A stretch of 64,000 nt of DNA from Bacteroides helcogenes P 36-108 (GCF_000186225.1 NC_014933.1:1054001-1118000), one strand, 5' to 3'. Positions 1 to 9,194 are shown, counted from the first letter of the stretch. Program-made: numbers and translations. The notes: generated from the letters alone by a model not told the origin.

Positions 1-786
1 ACGTTTGGCTATTTCTTCAGCAGGTATCTCGTCGGATATCTTGTCGGCAGCGTTTTCTACGGCAGAAGGATATACATACGGCAGACCGAATTCGGCCAGG
101 ATAGCGTGCATCTCGGTGGTATTGTCTCCGGTGCGTCCTAAGATGTCGATGACCTGCCCGATGGGGTTCTTTGCCTTGTCGGGCCATTCCACTACCTTCA
201 CGATGGCTTTGTCGCCCGTCTTTCCACCTTTCAGCTTCTCCTTGGGGATAAAGATGTCGTTGGCAAGTGTGCGGTTTTCCGTCACCAGGAAGGCGTATGA
301 CTCGGCTACTTCCAGTGTGCCCACAAAGGTATCGTTGGCTCGTTCCAGGATTTCGGTCACCTCTCCTTCAGCTTCGCGCCCGCGGCGTTTGGCGTAAAAG
401 GCAATGCGCACTTTGTCATTGTTCATGGCATGTGCCGAGTTGCGTTCGGCCACGAATATGGGGTCGCCGCCGCCTTCGGGGATGAAGGAGTTCTTGCCGT
501 TGCTCTTGCGCTGGAAAGTGCCCGTCATCTCGGTTCCGTGGCAGTTCAACTTGTATTTATGCTTATCCACTTCTGTGATGTAGTCGTCGTCCGACAGTTC
601 GGAAAGGATATCCATACACAGCATTTTCAGGGGATGTGTCGTGAGGCGCAGTTGCTCAAAAATGTATTTCAAGGACAGGACTTCGTCTTGTTTTGTGTGG
701 AAGAAGTCCAGCAATACTTTGACAAGCTCTTTTTTCTTCATCCGTTTGCCGGCTTTCTTTTCTTTTTTCTCTTTTGTCTTGGCCAT
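1..786 (-). CDS. rnr: Ribonuclease R (N-terminal part, cut by window edge)
   Basis: This is a processive 3'-to-5' exoribonuclease of the RNB family that degrades structured RNA in the cytoplasm. The window holds only the first 262 or so codons. The gene begins at the ATG on 786-784 with a lysine-rich start (MAKTKEKKEKKAGKR). A winged-helix-like region follows at about residues 17-80, then the two cold-shock (OB) domains at about 85-240. The catalytic RNB domain and the S1 domain lie outside the window. A Bacteroides-type -7 element (TTACTTTG, 824-817) sits about 30 bases upstream and supports this start. The gene is divergent from the cation transporter. The assignment rests on overall similarity remembered from the family, since the active site is not visible. 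Confidence 0.88.
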   Translation of the reverse strand, partial: MAKTKEKKEKKAGKRMKKKELVKVLLDFFHTKQDEVLSLKYIFEQLRLTTHPLKMLCMDILSELSDDDYITEVDKHKYKLNCHGTEMTGTFQRKSNGKNSFIPEGGGDPIFVAERNSAHAMNNDKVRIAFYAKRRGREAEGEVTEILERANDTFVGTLEVAESYAFLVTENRTLANDIFIPKEKLKGGKTGDKAIVKVVEWPDKAKNPIGQVIDILGRTGDNTTEMHAILAEFGLPYVYPSAVENAADKISDEIPAEEIAKR

Positions 787-920
787 AATATATACTCTTA
801 TCATTTATCTTCCTTGCAAAGTAAACAAATTATTGTTTTCGGTAGTTCAATCTCACTCTAAAATCTTGCTATCTTACTGAAAATAATGCAAGAACGGCTG
901 TTCGTAATGGATTTATGTGC

Positions 921-928
921 TATCTTTG
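921..928 (+). promoter_or_regulatory. Predicted -7 element for the cation transporter
   Basis: TATCTTTG matches the Bacteroides TAnnTTTG box and lies 21 bases before the ATG at 950. It is why I prefer that ATG to the upstream GTG at 917, which would sit inside or ahead of the promoter. I see no clear -33 TTTG. Confidence 0.5.
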
Positions 929-949
929 CAACGACTTAGCAATGAACGA

Positions 950-1888
950 ATGGAAAAACAATCTCAAAACAACGGTGATGCGTCACGCGAAAAAGGCATT
1001 TATCGTGTGACGATAACGGGAAGTATAGTGAACTTTTTATTGCTCGTCTTCAAGTTCTTTGCAGGCATTGCGGGGCATAGTGCCGCTATGCTGGCAGACG
1101 CAGTCCATTCATTGTCCGATTTCATTACGGATATCATAGTGATAGTTTTTGTCCGCATCTCTGCGAAGCCCGAAGACGAGGGACATGATTACGGTCATGG
1201 CAAATACGAGACACTGGCTACTGCCATTATCGGCATTTTTCTTTTGTTTGTGGGCTTCGGTATATTCTGGAATGGGGTCACGTCTATTTATGGTTTTCTC
1301 CGGGGAGGTACTTTGCAGGAGCCGGGGATGTTGGCGCTGGTTGCCGCCCTTGTATCCATTGTTTTTAAAGAAGTCTTGTATCAATATACGGTACTCGCAG
1401 GTAGAAAACTGAACTCACAGGCAGTGGTGGCCAACGCATGGCATCACCGCAGCGATGCACTTTCTTCCATAGGTACGGCCATCGGTATTGGTGGGGCCAT
1501 TCTTTTGGGGAGTCACTGGCGGGTACTCGATCCGGTTGCTGCTGTGATTGTCAGCTTTTTCATAATGAAGGTGGCTGTCAAGCTGCTGATACCTTGTGTG
1601 GATGAACTGTTGGAGAAATCATTACCTGCTGATGTAGAGAGCGAGATACAGAAAACCATTCTTTCGTTTTCCGGAGTGAGTTCCCCTCACCATCTCCGTA
1701 CCCGCCGTATCGGTAATTGCTATGCCATTGAGGTACATGTACGTATGAATGGGGATATTTCGTTGGAAGAAGCCCACCGCACGGCAACTGCCATAGAGGA
1801 GAAACTGAAAGGGCAGTTTGGGAAAGGCACTCATGTAGGTATTCATGTAGAGCCGGTAAAGAAGGAAGAGAACGGGAGTGCTATATAA
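950..1888 (+). CDS. Cation diffusion facilitator family transporter
   Basis: This is an inner-membrane divalent metal/proton antiporter of the CDF family, 312 residues from the ATG at 950. The first membrane helix region holds GSIVNFLLLVFKF, followed by the metal-site motif in ADAVHSLSDFITD. The second metal site is NAWHHRSDALSS, giving the paired D/H sites typical of zinc, iron or manganese efflux. About six membrane segments are followed by a soluble ferredoxin-like domain (from about residue 205), where HHLRTRRIGNCYAIEVHV is typical. The motifs do not tell the metal. A continuous frame extends back to a GTG at 917, but that start overlaps the promoter. The next gene starts 22 bases downstream, so the two may be co-transcribed. 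Confidence 0.9.
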   Translation: MEKQSQNNGDASREKGIYRVTITGSIVNFLLLVFKFFAGIAGHSAAMLADAVHSLSDFITDIIVIVFVRISAKPEDEGHDYGHGKYETLATAIIGIFLLFVGFGIFWNGVTSIYGFLRGGTLQEPGMLALVAALVSIVFKEVLYQYTVLAGRKLNSQAVVANAWHHRSDALSSIGTAIGIGGAILLGSHWRVLDPVAAVIVSFFIMKVAVKLLIPCVDELLEKSLPADVESEIQKTILSFSGVSSPHHLRTRRIGNCYAIEVHVRMNGDISLEEAHRTATAIEEKLKGQFGKGTHVGIHVEPVKKEENGSAI

Positions 1889-1910
1889 TAATTAAGAGAA
1901 CTTATTTAAA

Positions 1911-2918
1911 GTGGAATCGGTTTTAATTACAGGTGCAAGCGGATTTATCGGAAGTTTCATCGTGGAAGAGGCGTTGAAACGCGGGTTTGGTGTATGGGCA
2001 GGTATTCGTTCATCCAGCAGCCGTGAGTATTTGCAGGATCGTAAGATACATGTCCTCGAATTGGATTTTGCACATCCCAATGAATTACGGGCGCAGTTAT
2101 CCGGTCACAAGGGTACTTATAACAAGTTTGACTACATCATCCATTGTGCCGGTGTCACCAAGTGTGCAGACAAGAATGAGTTTGACCTGGTGAACTATCT
2201 CCAGACGAAATATTTTGTAGATGCGTTGAGAGAATTGAATATGATTCCCAAACAGTTTGTATTTATCAGTACGCTCAGTGTATTCGGCCCTATCCGTGAA
2301 AAGACTTACGAGCCGATCAAGGAAAATGATATTCCGGCTCCAAATACTGCCTACGGCCTTAGTAAACTGAAGGCTGAACTTTATTTGCAGAGCATTCCTG
2401 GCTTCCCCTACGTCATCTATCGTCCTACGGGTGTTTATGGTCCGCGTGAGAAAGATTATTTCCTTATGGCGAAGTCCATCCGGAAGCATACCGACTTCTC
2501 GGTGGGATTCCGTCGGCAGGATCTGACGTTTGTTTATGTCAAAGATATCGTGCAGGCGGTATTTCTTGGAATTAAAAAACAAGTATCTCGTCGCGCCTAT
2601 TTTCTGGCAGACGGAGAGGTGTACCGGAGCCGCGCGTTTTCGGATCTGATACGGAAAGAATTGGGCAATCCATTGGTTATTCGTCTGAAATGTCCGTTAA
2701 TTGTATTGAAAATAGTATCTTTGCTTGCTGAATTCTGGGCAAAGCGGCGCAAGACGGTCAGCACGCTCAATTCGGATAAATATAGAATCATGAAACAACG
2801 CAACTGGCAGTGTGACATTACCCCGGCAATTGAGGAACTGGGTTACAGTCCTGAATATAAACTGGAACAGGGGGTAAGAGAAACAATTGCTTGGTATAAA
2901 AATAAAGGATGGCTTTAG
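1911..2918 (+). CDS. NAD(P)-dependent epimerase/dehydratase (extended SDR)
   Basis: This is a cytoplasmic extended short-chain dehydrogenase of 335 residues. It has an N-terminal Rossmann glycine motif (ITGASGFIGSF, about residues 6-16) and a YGLSK catalytic Tyr-x-x-x-Lys around residue 147, preceded by a serine strand (FISTLSVFG). The nearest descriptive group is nucleoside-sugar epimerase or dehydratase-like; the substrate cannot be read from the sequence. The start is a GTG at 1911, since no ATG is available upstream in frame. Its last codons overlap the start of the next gene by 10 bases, so the two products are probably translationally coupled and work in one pathway, perhaps modification of a lipid headgroup (inference). 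Confidence 0.82.
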   Translation: MESVLITGASGFIGSFIVEEALKRGFGVWAGIRSSSSREYLQDRKIHVLELDFAHPNELRAQLSGHKGTYNKFDYIIHCAGVTKCADKNEFDLVNYLQTKYFVDALRELNMIPKQFVFISTLSVFGPIREKTYEPIKENDIPAPNTAYGLSKLKAELYLQSIPGFPYVIYRPTGVYGPREKDYFLMAKSIRKHTDFSVGFRRQDLTFVYVKDIVQAVFLGIKKQVSRRAYFLADGEVYRSRAFSDLIRKELGNPLVIRLKCPLIVLKIVSLLAEFWAKRRKTVSTLNSDKYRIMKQRNWQCDITPAIEELGYSPEYKLEQGVRETIAWYKNKGWL

Positions 2919-3874
2919 ACTTATTCAAGAAGGTAGAAACCCGTAAAGGGCTTTTTGCAGTAGAGAAGATCACACTGATATACACATTGCTGACTTCTAT
3001 TCTCATTCTGTTTCTTTTTCAGGAAATGGATCACCCGGTGCAAATGCTCGTTGACCGTGTCCTTATTGCAGGAATGACTTTCCTGTTGATGTATCTCTAT
3101 CGGCTTGCCCCCTGTAAGTTCTCTGCTTTTGTGCGCATAGCCATCCAGATGTCACTATTATCTTACTGGTATCCCGATACGTTTGAATTTAACCGCATAT
3201 TTCCCAACCTCGACCATGTGTTTGCTTCGGTGGAGCAGTGGATATTCGGAGGACAGCCTGCCGTGTGGTTCTGTGACTGTTTTCCGCAAATGTGGGTAAG
3301 CGAGCCGTTCAATATGGGATATTTCTCCTATTACCCGATGATACTGGTTGTGGTGCTGTGGTACTTCTTTTTCCGTTATGAGCTATTCGAGAAGGTATCG
3401 TTTGTCATTGTGGCCGCTTTTTTCATCTATTACCTTATATATATATTCGTGCCGGTTGCAGGGCCGCAGTTCTATTTTCCCGCTATCGGGGCTGATAATG
3501 TGGCGCGGGGTGTATATCCTTCCATCGGAGACTATTTTCACCATCATCAGGAGCTTTTGCCCGGTCCGGGCTATGAACATGGTTTCTTTTATAATTTGGT
3601 GGAAGGATCCCAGCAAGTGGGTGAACGTCCCACAGCTGCTTTTCCCAGTTCACATGTAGGTATGTCCACTATCTTGATGATTATGGCATGGCGTGGCAGC
3701 AAATATCTGTTTGCCTGCCTGTTTCCTTTCTATCTTCTGCTGTGCGGAGCCACTGTATATATACAGGCTCATTATCTGATTGACGCCATTGTCGGATTCA
3801 TCTCTGCTATCGGGCTCTACATAGCGGTGACATGGATGTTCAAGCGGTGGTTTGCACAGCCCATGTTCAAGTGA
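2909..3874 (+). CDS. Aur1-like PAP2-superfamily membrane phosphotransferase
   Basis: This is an integral membrane protein of 321 residues with roughly six to seven hydrophobic segments. It carries two of the PAP2 superfamily catalytic motifs: AAFPSSHVGMST (about residues 242-253) and AHYLIDAIVGF (about 285-295, His and Asp of the triad). The classic KxxxxxxRP motif is absent, as in the Aur1/inositol-phosphoceramide synthase-like branch, which has a VAGPQFYFP-type segment instead; that is seen here at about residue 178. It could therefore move a phospho-headgroup onto a lipid rather than simply dephosphorylate one. Bacteroides make sphingolipids, so a lipid headgroup role is reasonable but unproven. 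It overlaps the preceding dehydrogenase gene by 10 bases and the convergent dus gene by 8. Confidence 0.75.
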   Translation: MALDLFKKVETRKGLFAVEKITLIYTLLTSILILFLFQEMDHPVQMLVDRVLIAGMTFLLMYLYRLAPCKFSAFVRIAIQMSLLSYWYPDTFEFNRIFPNLDHVFASVEQWIFGGQPAVWFCDCFPQMWVSEPFNMGYFSYYPMILVVVLWYFFFRYELFEKVSFVIVAAFFIYYLIYIFVPVAGPQFYFPAIGADNVARGVYPSIGDYFHHHQELLPGPGYEHGFFYNLVEGSQQVGERPTAAFPSSHVGMSTILMIMAWRGSKYLFACLFPFYLLLCGATVYIQAHYLIDAIVGFISAIGLYIAVTWMFKRWFAQPMFK

Positions 3875-4865
3875 GGTTTTCTGCTGTGGCAAGCAATGGG
3901 CTGACGGCATCGAAGATGCGGTACAGTTCCTCTTTCGTCTCTGCCCGCAACATGGCTATTCTTGTGTCCCGGAAGTTGGGAATGCCTTTGAATAGAGGAC
4001 TCGCCGCTAAATGCCGACGTACGTGCAGGATACCTCTACGTTCGTCCAGCAGGTTGACGCTGTCTTCCACTTCCCGGCGAAGCACATTCAGCTTCCATTC
4101 GGGACTTAGGGGTGGCAGTTCTTCCCCGGTTTCCAGATAGTGCCTCACTTCCTTGAAGAACCACGGACGGCCGAAGCTGGCACGGCCTATCATGATGGCA
4201 TCTACGCCGTACAGGTCGAAGCATTCTTTGGCTCTTTCGGGGGTTGTGATGTCGCCATTACCGATGACGGGGATATGCATGCGTGGATTCTTTTTCACTT
4301 CACCGATCAGTGTCCAGTCTGCCTCGCCGGTGTACATTTGTGCACGGGTGCGGCCGTGGATGGTAAGTGCGGCAATGCCACAGTCTTGCAATTGTTCGGC
4401 CAGGTCAACAATGATTTTATGGTCGGCATCCCATCCGAGACGTGTTTTTACGGTGACGGGTATCTTCACAGCATCCACTACTGCTCGGGTAATCTCCAGC
4501 ATCAGTGGGATGTTTTGCAACATTCCGGCTCCGGCTCCTTTACCTGCTACGCGCTTCACCGGGCAGCCGAAGTTGATGTCCAATATGTCCGGGTGTGCCT
4601 GTTCCACAATCCGGGCGGCTTCTACCATAGTTTCTGTATCTTTCCCGTATATCTGTATGGCCACGGGGCGTTCTTCGGTGCTTATGTTCAGCTTCTGTTC
4701 GGTTTTGCTCACAGAACGTATCAGAGCATCGGCAGACACGAATTCTGTATATACCATGTCTGCGCCGAACTGCTTGCACATCAGGCGGAAAGCAGGGTCG
4801 GTGACATCTTCCATGGGAGCGAGAAGTACGGGATATTCGCCCAAGTCTATATTGGCTATCTTCAT
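3867..4865 (-). CDS. dusB: tRNA-dihydrouridine synthase (DusB type)
   Basis: This is an FMN-dependent enzyme that reduces uridines in the D-loop of tRNA. It has 332 residues, the normal length for the family. The TIM barrel begins with VLLAPMEDVTDPAFR, and the catalytic cysteine is in INFGCPVKRVAGKGAGAGML (about residue 100). FMN-phosphate contacts appear in VIGNGDI and GVDAIMIGRASFGRPW, and the C-terminal helical domain follows. The start ATG (4865-4863) lies just after a predicted -7 box TAACTTTG (892-885 of the 4.8 kb block, that is 4892-4885). The 3' end overlaps the convergent PAP2-like gene by 8 bases. Confidence 0.92.
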   Translation of the reverse strand: MKIANIDLGEYPVLLAPMEDVTDPAFRLMCKQFGADMVYTEFVSADALIRSVSKTEQKLNISTEERPVAIQIYGKDTETMVEAARIVEQAHPDILDINFGCPVKRVAGKGAGAGMLQNIPLMLEITRAVVDAVKIPVTVKTRLGWDADHKIIVDLAEQLQDCGIAALTIHGRTRAQMYTGEADWTLIGEVKKNPRMHIPVIGNGDITTPERAKECFDLYGVDAIMIGRASFGRPWFFKEVRHYLETGEELPPLSPEWKLNVLRREVEDSVNLLDERRGILHVRRHLAASPLFKGIPNFRDTRIAMLRAETKEELYRIFDAVSPLLATAENLT

Positions 4866-4915
4866 GTGAAATCTATTTTGTGGGCAAAGTTAATCATTCA
4901 TAAGATAAAAAAAAC

Positions 4916-4923
4916 TACCTTTG
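4916..4923 (+). promoter_or_regulatory. Predicted -7 element for the DUF2059 gene
   Basis: TACCTTTG matches TAnnTTTG and lies about 43 bases ahead of the start codon at 4966. It is divergent from the predicted dus promoter (TAACTTTG on the minus strand, 4892-4885). No convincing -33 element is visible. Confidence 0.4.
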
Positions 4924-4965
4924 GCGAGTTAAATGATAGAGTAATCACTAATAACTACAATTCGG

Positions 4966-5430
4966 ATGAGAAAACTTTTCTTCATGGCAGCGATGTGCAT
5001 AGCAATGTTGTCGATGCAGTCGGCCGGTGTTTATGCACAAGATGTGAACGGCAAGTACAAAGAGACTCTTTACAAGATGATGGATAAATCGGGTGGGCTG
5101 GAAGCCGTGAAACAGATGGTTCCGCAACTTGTAGGAATGATGAAGCAGCAGGCTGCATCGCAGCCCGATTCTTTTTGGGAAGATTTCACCAAGCGTTGGA
5201 CCAAGCAGTTCATCGACAAGATGGTGGAGAGATATGCCCCTATTTATCAGAAATATCTTACGCAGGGAGATTTGGAAGCCATCTTGGCTTTTTATGACAC
5301 TCCCGTGGGACAGAAGATGTCTGCCGCTACGCCTCCCATTACTAAAGAGGGCATGCAGATGGGGCAGCAGCTTGGCATGGAAATCGGTCAGCAGATGCAG
5401 AGCGAGATAGCCAATATGGTAAGTAAATAA
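4966..5430 (+). CDS. DUF2059 domain exported protein
   Basis: This is a small exported protein of 154 residues. It has a cleavable signal peptide (MRKLFFMAAMCIAMLSMQSAGVYAQ) with a predicted cut after about residue 25. The mature part is helical and fits DUF2059: a region around residues 75-145 with RYAPIYQKYLTQGDLEAI and a FYDTPVGQKM motif. The family has no established function and is found in the periplasm of many Gram-negative bacteria. The U32 peptidase gene starts 15 bases downstream, so the two are likely co-transcribed. Confidence 0.8.
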   Translation: MRKLFFMAAMCIAMLSMQSAGVYAQDVNGKYKETLYKMMDKSGGLEAVKQMVPQLVGMMKQQAASQPDSFWEDFTKRWTKQFIDKMVERYAPIYQKYLTQGDLEAILAFYDTPVGQKMSAATPPITKEGMQMGQQLGMEIGQQMQSEIANMVSK

Positions 5431-5445
5431 ACGTTTTCTTTCTCT

Positions 5446-6747
5446 ATGAGTTTTATGAATTCTTCTCGACTTTCTGATTTTGAAATCATGGCGCCTGTCG
5501 GCTCTCGCGAATCTCTTGCGGCAGCCATACAAGCAGGCGCTGATTCTATCTATTTCGGCATTGAGAACCTGAACATGCGTGCTCGTTCGGCAAACACCTT
5601 TACGATTGATGACTTGAGGGAGATAGCCCGAACCTGTGATGAGCATCGGATGAAAAGCTATCTCACCGTCAATACCATCATATACGACCATGATGTACCT
5701 TTGATGCGTACCATTGTGGATGCGGCAAAGGCGGCAGGCATTTCGGCTGTGATTGCAGCAGATGTGGCGGTGATGAGTTATGCTCGCAAGATAGGACAGG
5801 AAGTGCACCTCAGTACACAGTTGAATATCTCCAATGTGGAGGCACTCCGTTTCTATGCCCAATTTGCCGATGTCGTGGTACTGGCGCGTGAATTGAATCT
5901 GGAGCAGGTAGCGGAAATCTACCGCCATATCCGTGAGGAAAACATCTGTGGACCGGGTGGAGAACAGATACGCATCGAGATGTTCTGCCATGGTGCGCTT
6001 TGTATGGCCGTGTCCGGCAAATGTTACCTTTCATTGCACGAGATGAATCATTCCGCCAATCGGGGCGCCTGTATGCAGGTATGCCGCCGCAGCTATGTGG
6101 TGCGTGACAAGGAGACGGATGTGGAACTGGAAGTGGACAACCAATATATCATGTCGCCCAAGGATCTGAAGACCATCCACTTTATGAATAAAATGCTGGA
6201 TGCCGGTGTACGCGTCTTTAAGATTGAAGGCCGTGCGCGCGGTCCCGAATATGTTCGTACAGTAGTGGAATGTTATAAAGAGGCCATTCACGCCTATCTT
6301 GATGGCAGCTTTACCGACGAGAAGATTGCGATTTGGGACGAACGTCTGAAGACTGTTTTCAATCGGGGTTTTTGGGATGGTTACTATCTGGGACAGCGTC
6401 TGGGCGAATGGACAAGGAATTACGGTTCTGCTGCTACGGAGCGTAAGATTTATGTGGGTAAGGGTATCCGCTATTTCAGCAATATCGGAGTGGCTGAGTT
6501 TTTGGTGGAAGCTGCCGAGGTCAGTGCAGGTGACAAGTTGCTGATAACGGGCCCGACAACTGGAGCTGAGTTCCTGACTTTGGAGGAGCCTCGTGTGGAT
6601 CTGAAGCCTGTGCATACAGTGTGCAAAGGGCAGCATTTCTCGATGAAATCGCCTAAAATACGTCCCAGCGACAAGCTTTATAAGTTGGTTTCCGTGGAAG
6701 AACTGAAGAAGTTCAAGGGATTGGATGTAGAGAAACAACGGGGCTGA
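5446..6747 (+). CDS. U32 family peptidase-like protein (TrhP/RlhA group)
   Basis: This is a 433-residue U32-family protein. The family signature is clear in IEMFCHGALCMAVSGKC (about residues 186-203), and the N-terminus (EIMAPVGSRESLAAAIQAGADSIYFG) is the usual start of the TIM-barrel-like domain. Although named peptidases, characterised members of this branch act in tRNA or 23S rRNA hydroxylation (TrhP/YegQ and RlhA/YdcP), and the conserved cysteines here fit that. Which RNA this copy modifies cannot be told from the sequence. A C-terminal beta domain spans about residues 345-425. It lies directly behind the DUF2059 gene. Confidence 0.87.
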   Translation: MSFMNSSRLSDFEIMAPVGSRESLAAAIQAGADSIYFGIENLNMRARSANTFTIDDLREIARTCDEHRMKSYLTVNTIIYDHDVPLMRTIVDAAKAAGISAVIAADVAVMSYARKIGQEVHLSTQLNISNVEALRFYAQFADVVVLARELNLEQVAEIYRHIREENICGPGGEQIRIEMFCHGALCMAVSGKCYLSLHEMNHSANRGACMQVCRRSYVVRDKETDVELEVDNQYIMSPKDLKTIHFMNKMLDAGVRVFKIEGRARGPEYVRTVVECYKEAIHAYLDGSFTDEKIAIWDERLKTVFNRGFWDGYYLGQRLGEWTRNYGSAATERKIYVGKGIRYFSNIGVAEFLVEAAEVSAGDKLLITGPTTGAEFLTLEEPRVDLKPVHTVCKGQHFSMKSPKIRPSDKLYKLVSVEELKKFKGLDVEKQRG

Positions 6748-6834
6748 TCCCATAGGAAAATAATTGAGGAGCACTGTATAAAAGAGTATTATCACTGTAT
6801 TATTTTGATTTAGGTATTTTAAAGAGACAAGATT

Positions 6835-7245
6835 ATGGAGAAGTACATTTATGAATTGACAATGAAAGTACGCGATTATGAATGCGATCTGCAAGGTATT
6901 GTCAACAATGCCAATTATCAGCATTATCTGGAACATACGCGCCATGAATTTTTGATTTCCACGGGAGTCAGCTTCGCCAAGTTGCATGAAGATGGCATCG
7001 ATCCGGTGGTGGCACGCATCAATATGGCATTCAAGACCCCTCTGAAAAGCGGAGATGAGTTTGTCTCCAAACTTTACATGAAGAAAGAAGGCATCAAGTA
7101 CGTTTTCTATCAGGACATTTTCCGTAAAAGCGACGGTAAAGTTTCCTTGAAAGGTGTTGTAGAGACTGTCTGTGTGGTAAACGGCCGTCTTGGTGACAGT
7201 GAACTGTTTGACAAGCTCTTTGCTCCTTATCTGGGAAACGATTGA
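6835..7245 (+). CDS. Acyl-CoA thioesterase, hotdog fold
   Basis: This is a 136-residue single-domain hotdog thioesterase of the 4-hydroxybenzoyl-CoA thioesterase/YbgC-like group. The usual N-terminal active-site block is seen as VRDYECDLQGIVNNANYQHY followed by LEHTRHEFL (residues 12-39), with the candidate catalytic Asp at about 18 and the helix carrying E and R. It hydrolyses acyl-CoA thioesters in the cytoplasm; chain preference is unknown. It is 9 bases ahead of dprA and probably in the same transcript. Confidence 0.85.
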   Translation: MEKYIYELTMKVRDYECDLQGIVNNANYQHYLEHTRHEFLISTGVSFAKLHEDGIDPVVARINMAFKTPLKSGDEFVSKLYMKKEGIKYVFYQDIFRKSDGKVSLKGVVETVCVVNGRLGDSELFDKLFAPYLGND

Positions 7246-7254
7246 TTCTTTTCA

Positions 7255-8379
7255 ATGAACAACGACGAACGTATTTGCAGCATAGCCCTGACACTTTGTT
7301 CCGGTATTGGACGTATAGGGGCAAAGCGTCTGATAGATAGCATAGGCAGTGCCTCCGAAATATTCGGGCGGCGGAAAGAACTTCCCGAATTGCTACCCGG
7401 CATCAGCCCTGTCGTCATTGCTGCCCTTGATAACCCTGCCGCTTTCCTACGTGCCGAACGTGAGATGGAGTTTGTGGAGAAAAACCGCCTCACTTGTCTG
7501 ACCTTGAAGGACAAAGCCTATCCCAGTCGCTTGCGTGAGTGTGAGGATGCTCCTGTGGTGTTGTTTTTTAAGGGAAATGCCGATCTCAACCGACTGCACG
7601 TCATTGATATGGTAGGAACGCGGCAAGCAACGGACTATGGCAAACAGTTTTGCGCCGATTTTCTGCGCGATCTTTCCAATCTTTGTCCGGATGTGCTTGT
7701 AGTCAGTGGATTGGCCTATGGAATTGATATCCATGCCCATCGCGCCGCTTTGGCAAATCGCCTTTCCACCGTTGCCGTTCTTGCTCATGGGTTAGACCGG
7801 CTTTATCCTTATGTTCACAGGAAGACGGCTGTGGATATGCTGGCAAACGGTGGACTTCTTACCGAATTTCTTACGGAAACCAATCCGGACAAGCACAATT
7901 TTGTTGGTCGCAACCGTATTGTGGCAGGTATGAGTGATGCTACCATCGTGGTAGAATCGGCAGCTAAAGGTGGATCTCTCATTACGGCGGAACTGGCCGG
8001 AGGCTATCACAGAGATTGTTTTGCCGTTCCCGGTCGCATTACGGATACTGCTTCCGTGGGTTGCAATCGATTGATACGCGACAATAAGGCGGCGCTTGTG
8101 CAGAGTGCGGAGGAGTTTGTGCAAGCTATGGGATGGGCTTCACCACGAGAATCGTCTGGAGTGGAAGGCATTCAGCGTACCTTTTTCCCCGAACTGACGG
8201 AAGATGAGGAACGGGTGGTGCGTATCCTGATGCGTCAGGGAGACTTGCATGTCAACGCTTTGGTGGTGGAAGCCAATGTGCCTGTAAACCGTATGAGTGC
8301 CTTGCTGTTTGAATTGGAAATGAAAGGAGTGATAAAGGCGATGGTGGGTGGCGTCTATCATCTGTTGGGGGGGATCTGA
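7255..8379 (+). CDS. dprA: DNA-processing protein DprA
   Basis: DprA binds incoming single-stranded DNA and loads RecA during transformation; many non-competent bacteria keep it. The 374-residue protein has an N-terminal helix-hairpin-helix-like region (LTLCSGIGRIGAKRLIDSIG, about 8-30). A Rossmann-like core follows with VGTRQATDYG, VSGLAYGIDIHAHRAAL and the NRIVAGMSDATIVVESAAKGGSLITAELA block. The C-terminal winged-helix region is at about residues 310-370. The start is the ATG 9 bases after the thioesterase stop. Confidence 0.92.
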   Translation: MNNDERICSIALTLCSGIGRIGAKRLIDSIGSASEIFGRRKELPELLPGISPVVIAALDNPAAFLRAEREMEFVEKNRLTCLTLKDKAYPSRLRECEDAPVVLFFKGNADLNRLHVIDMVGTRQATDYGKQFCADFLRDLSNLCPDVLVVSGLAYGIDIHAHRAALANRLSTVAVLAHGLDRLYPYVHRKTAVDMLANGGLLTEFLTETNPDKHNFVGRNRIVAGMSDATIVVESAAKGGSLITAELAGGYHRDCFAVPGRITDTASVGCNRLIRDNKAALVQSAEEFVQAMGWASPRESSGVEGIQRTFFPELTEDEERVVRILMRQGDLHVNALVVEANVPVNRMSALLFELEMKGVIKAMVGGVYHLLGGI

Positions 8380-8393
8380 CAAACTTGTTCTTA

Positions 8394-9194
8394 CTATTTC
8401 CCGTTTCCGTATTTTGTGATAAATTGTTCCGGCCGGTCAGTCGCTACTATATCCACACCTAAATCCACAGCCTTTTGGTTCTGTTCCGTTTTGTCGTCCA
8501 GTCCCAATATCAGGGCGTTCACCAGTAAGCCTTGTTCGTGACATTGTTGCACAAACTCCGGTGTCAGCGAGTCAATCTGTATGGTGACAATGTTAGGTTT
8601 CAGTTCATTGATTACCCTTTTCAGTTCTCCTGGATTTCTTACATAGGCTTGCAGAGTCTTCACTTCGGGGGCGATGGCTCTGAAGCGTTTCGTGTCACTT
8701 TCTTCATAGAAAGAGAAATTACAATTTTCCAGCATGCCTTCCTGCCTGATCAATTGCAGCATCTTGTGCATATCTCCGTTTCGGAAGTCCACCGTGAGCT
8801 TCATCCCGTTGAGTCTGGCTTTGTGCAGTAGGTCGGCAAAGCGCGGTATGCGTTGACCGGCAAATTCGGGGGCAAACCAGGAGCCTGCATCCAATGTATC
8901 AATGTCGGCGGAGAGCCACTCTTTGATGTTGCCCGTTCCGTTGGTGGTGCGGTCTAACATAGAGTCGTGCAGCACGTAGAACACACTGTCCTTGCTGATG
9001 CAGATATCACATTCTATGTTTCCGGCTTCATATTTGATGCATGAGTCAGCCGATGCCATGGTATTCTCGGGAGCAATGGCAGTTGTGCCCCGGTGTCCGC
9101 TTGCAAGGGGGACTTTGGCGGATGGAGAAGTTCTCCGGGTGCATCCTGCGGCAAGCAGACCCATTACAAACAGTATGTATATCACATTCTTCAT
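8394..9194 (-). CDS. Glycerophosphodiester phosphodiesterase lipoprotein
   Basis: This enzyme cleaves glycerophosphodiesters to an alcohol and glycerol-3-phosphate. I start it at 9194, giving 266 residues with a lipoprotein signal (MKNVIYILFVMGLLAAGC, lipobox Cys at 18), rather than at the far upstream in-frame codon. The catalytic set is present: SGHRGTTAIAPENT (His, Arg, Glu) and ECDICISKDSVFYVLHD (Glu, Asp, His), followed by the TIM-barrel strands. The location is probably the periplasmic face of a membrane. It lies downstream of the flavodoxin gene on the same strand with a 176-base gap. Confidence 0.88.
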   Translation of the reverse strand: MKNVIYILFVMGLLAAGCTRRTSPSAKVPLASGHRGTTAIAPENTMASADSCIKYEAGNIECDICISKDSVFYVLHDSMLDRTTNGTGNIKEWLSADIDTLDAGSWFAPEFAGQRIPRFADLLHKARLNGMKLTVDFRNGDMHKMLQLIRQEGMLENCNFSFYEESDTKRFRAIAPEVKTLQAYVRNPGELKRVINELKPNIVTIQIDSLTPEFVQQCHEQGLLVNALILGLDDKTEQNQKAVDLGVDIVATDRPEQFITKYGNGK

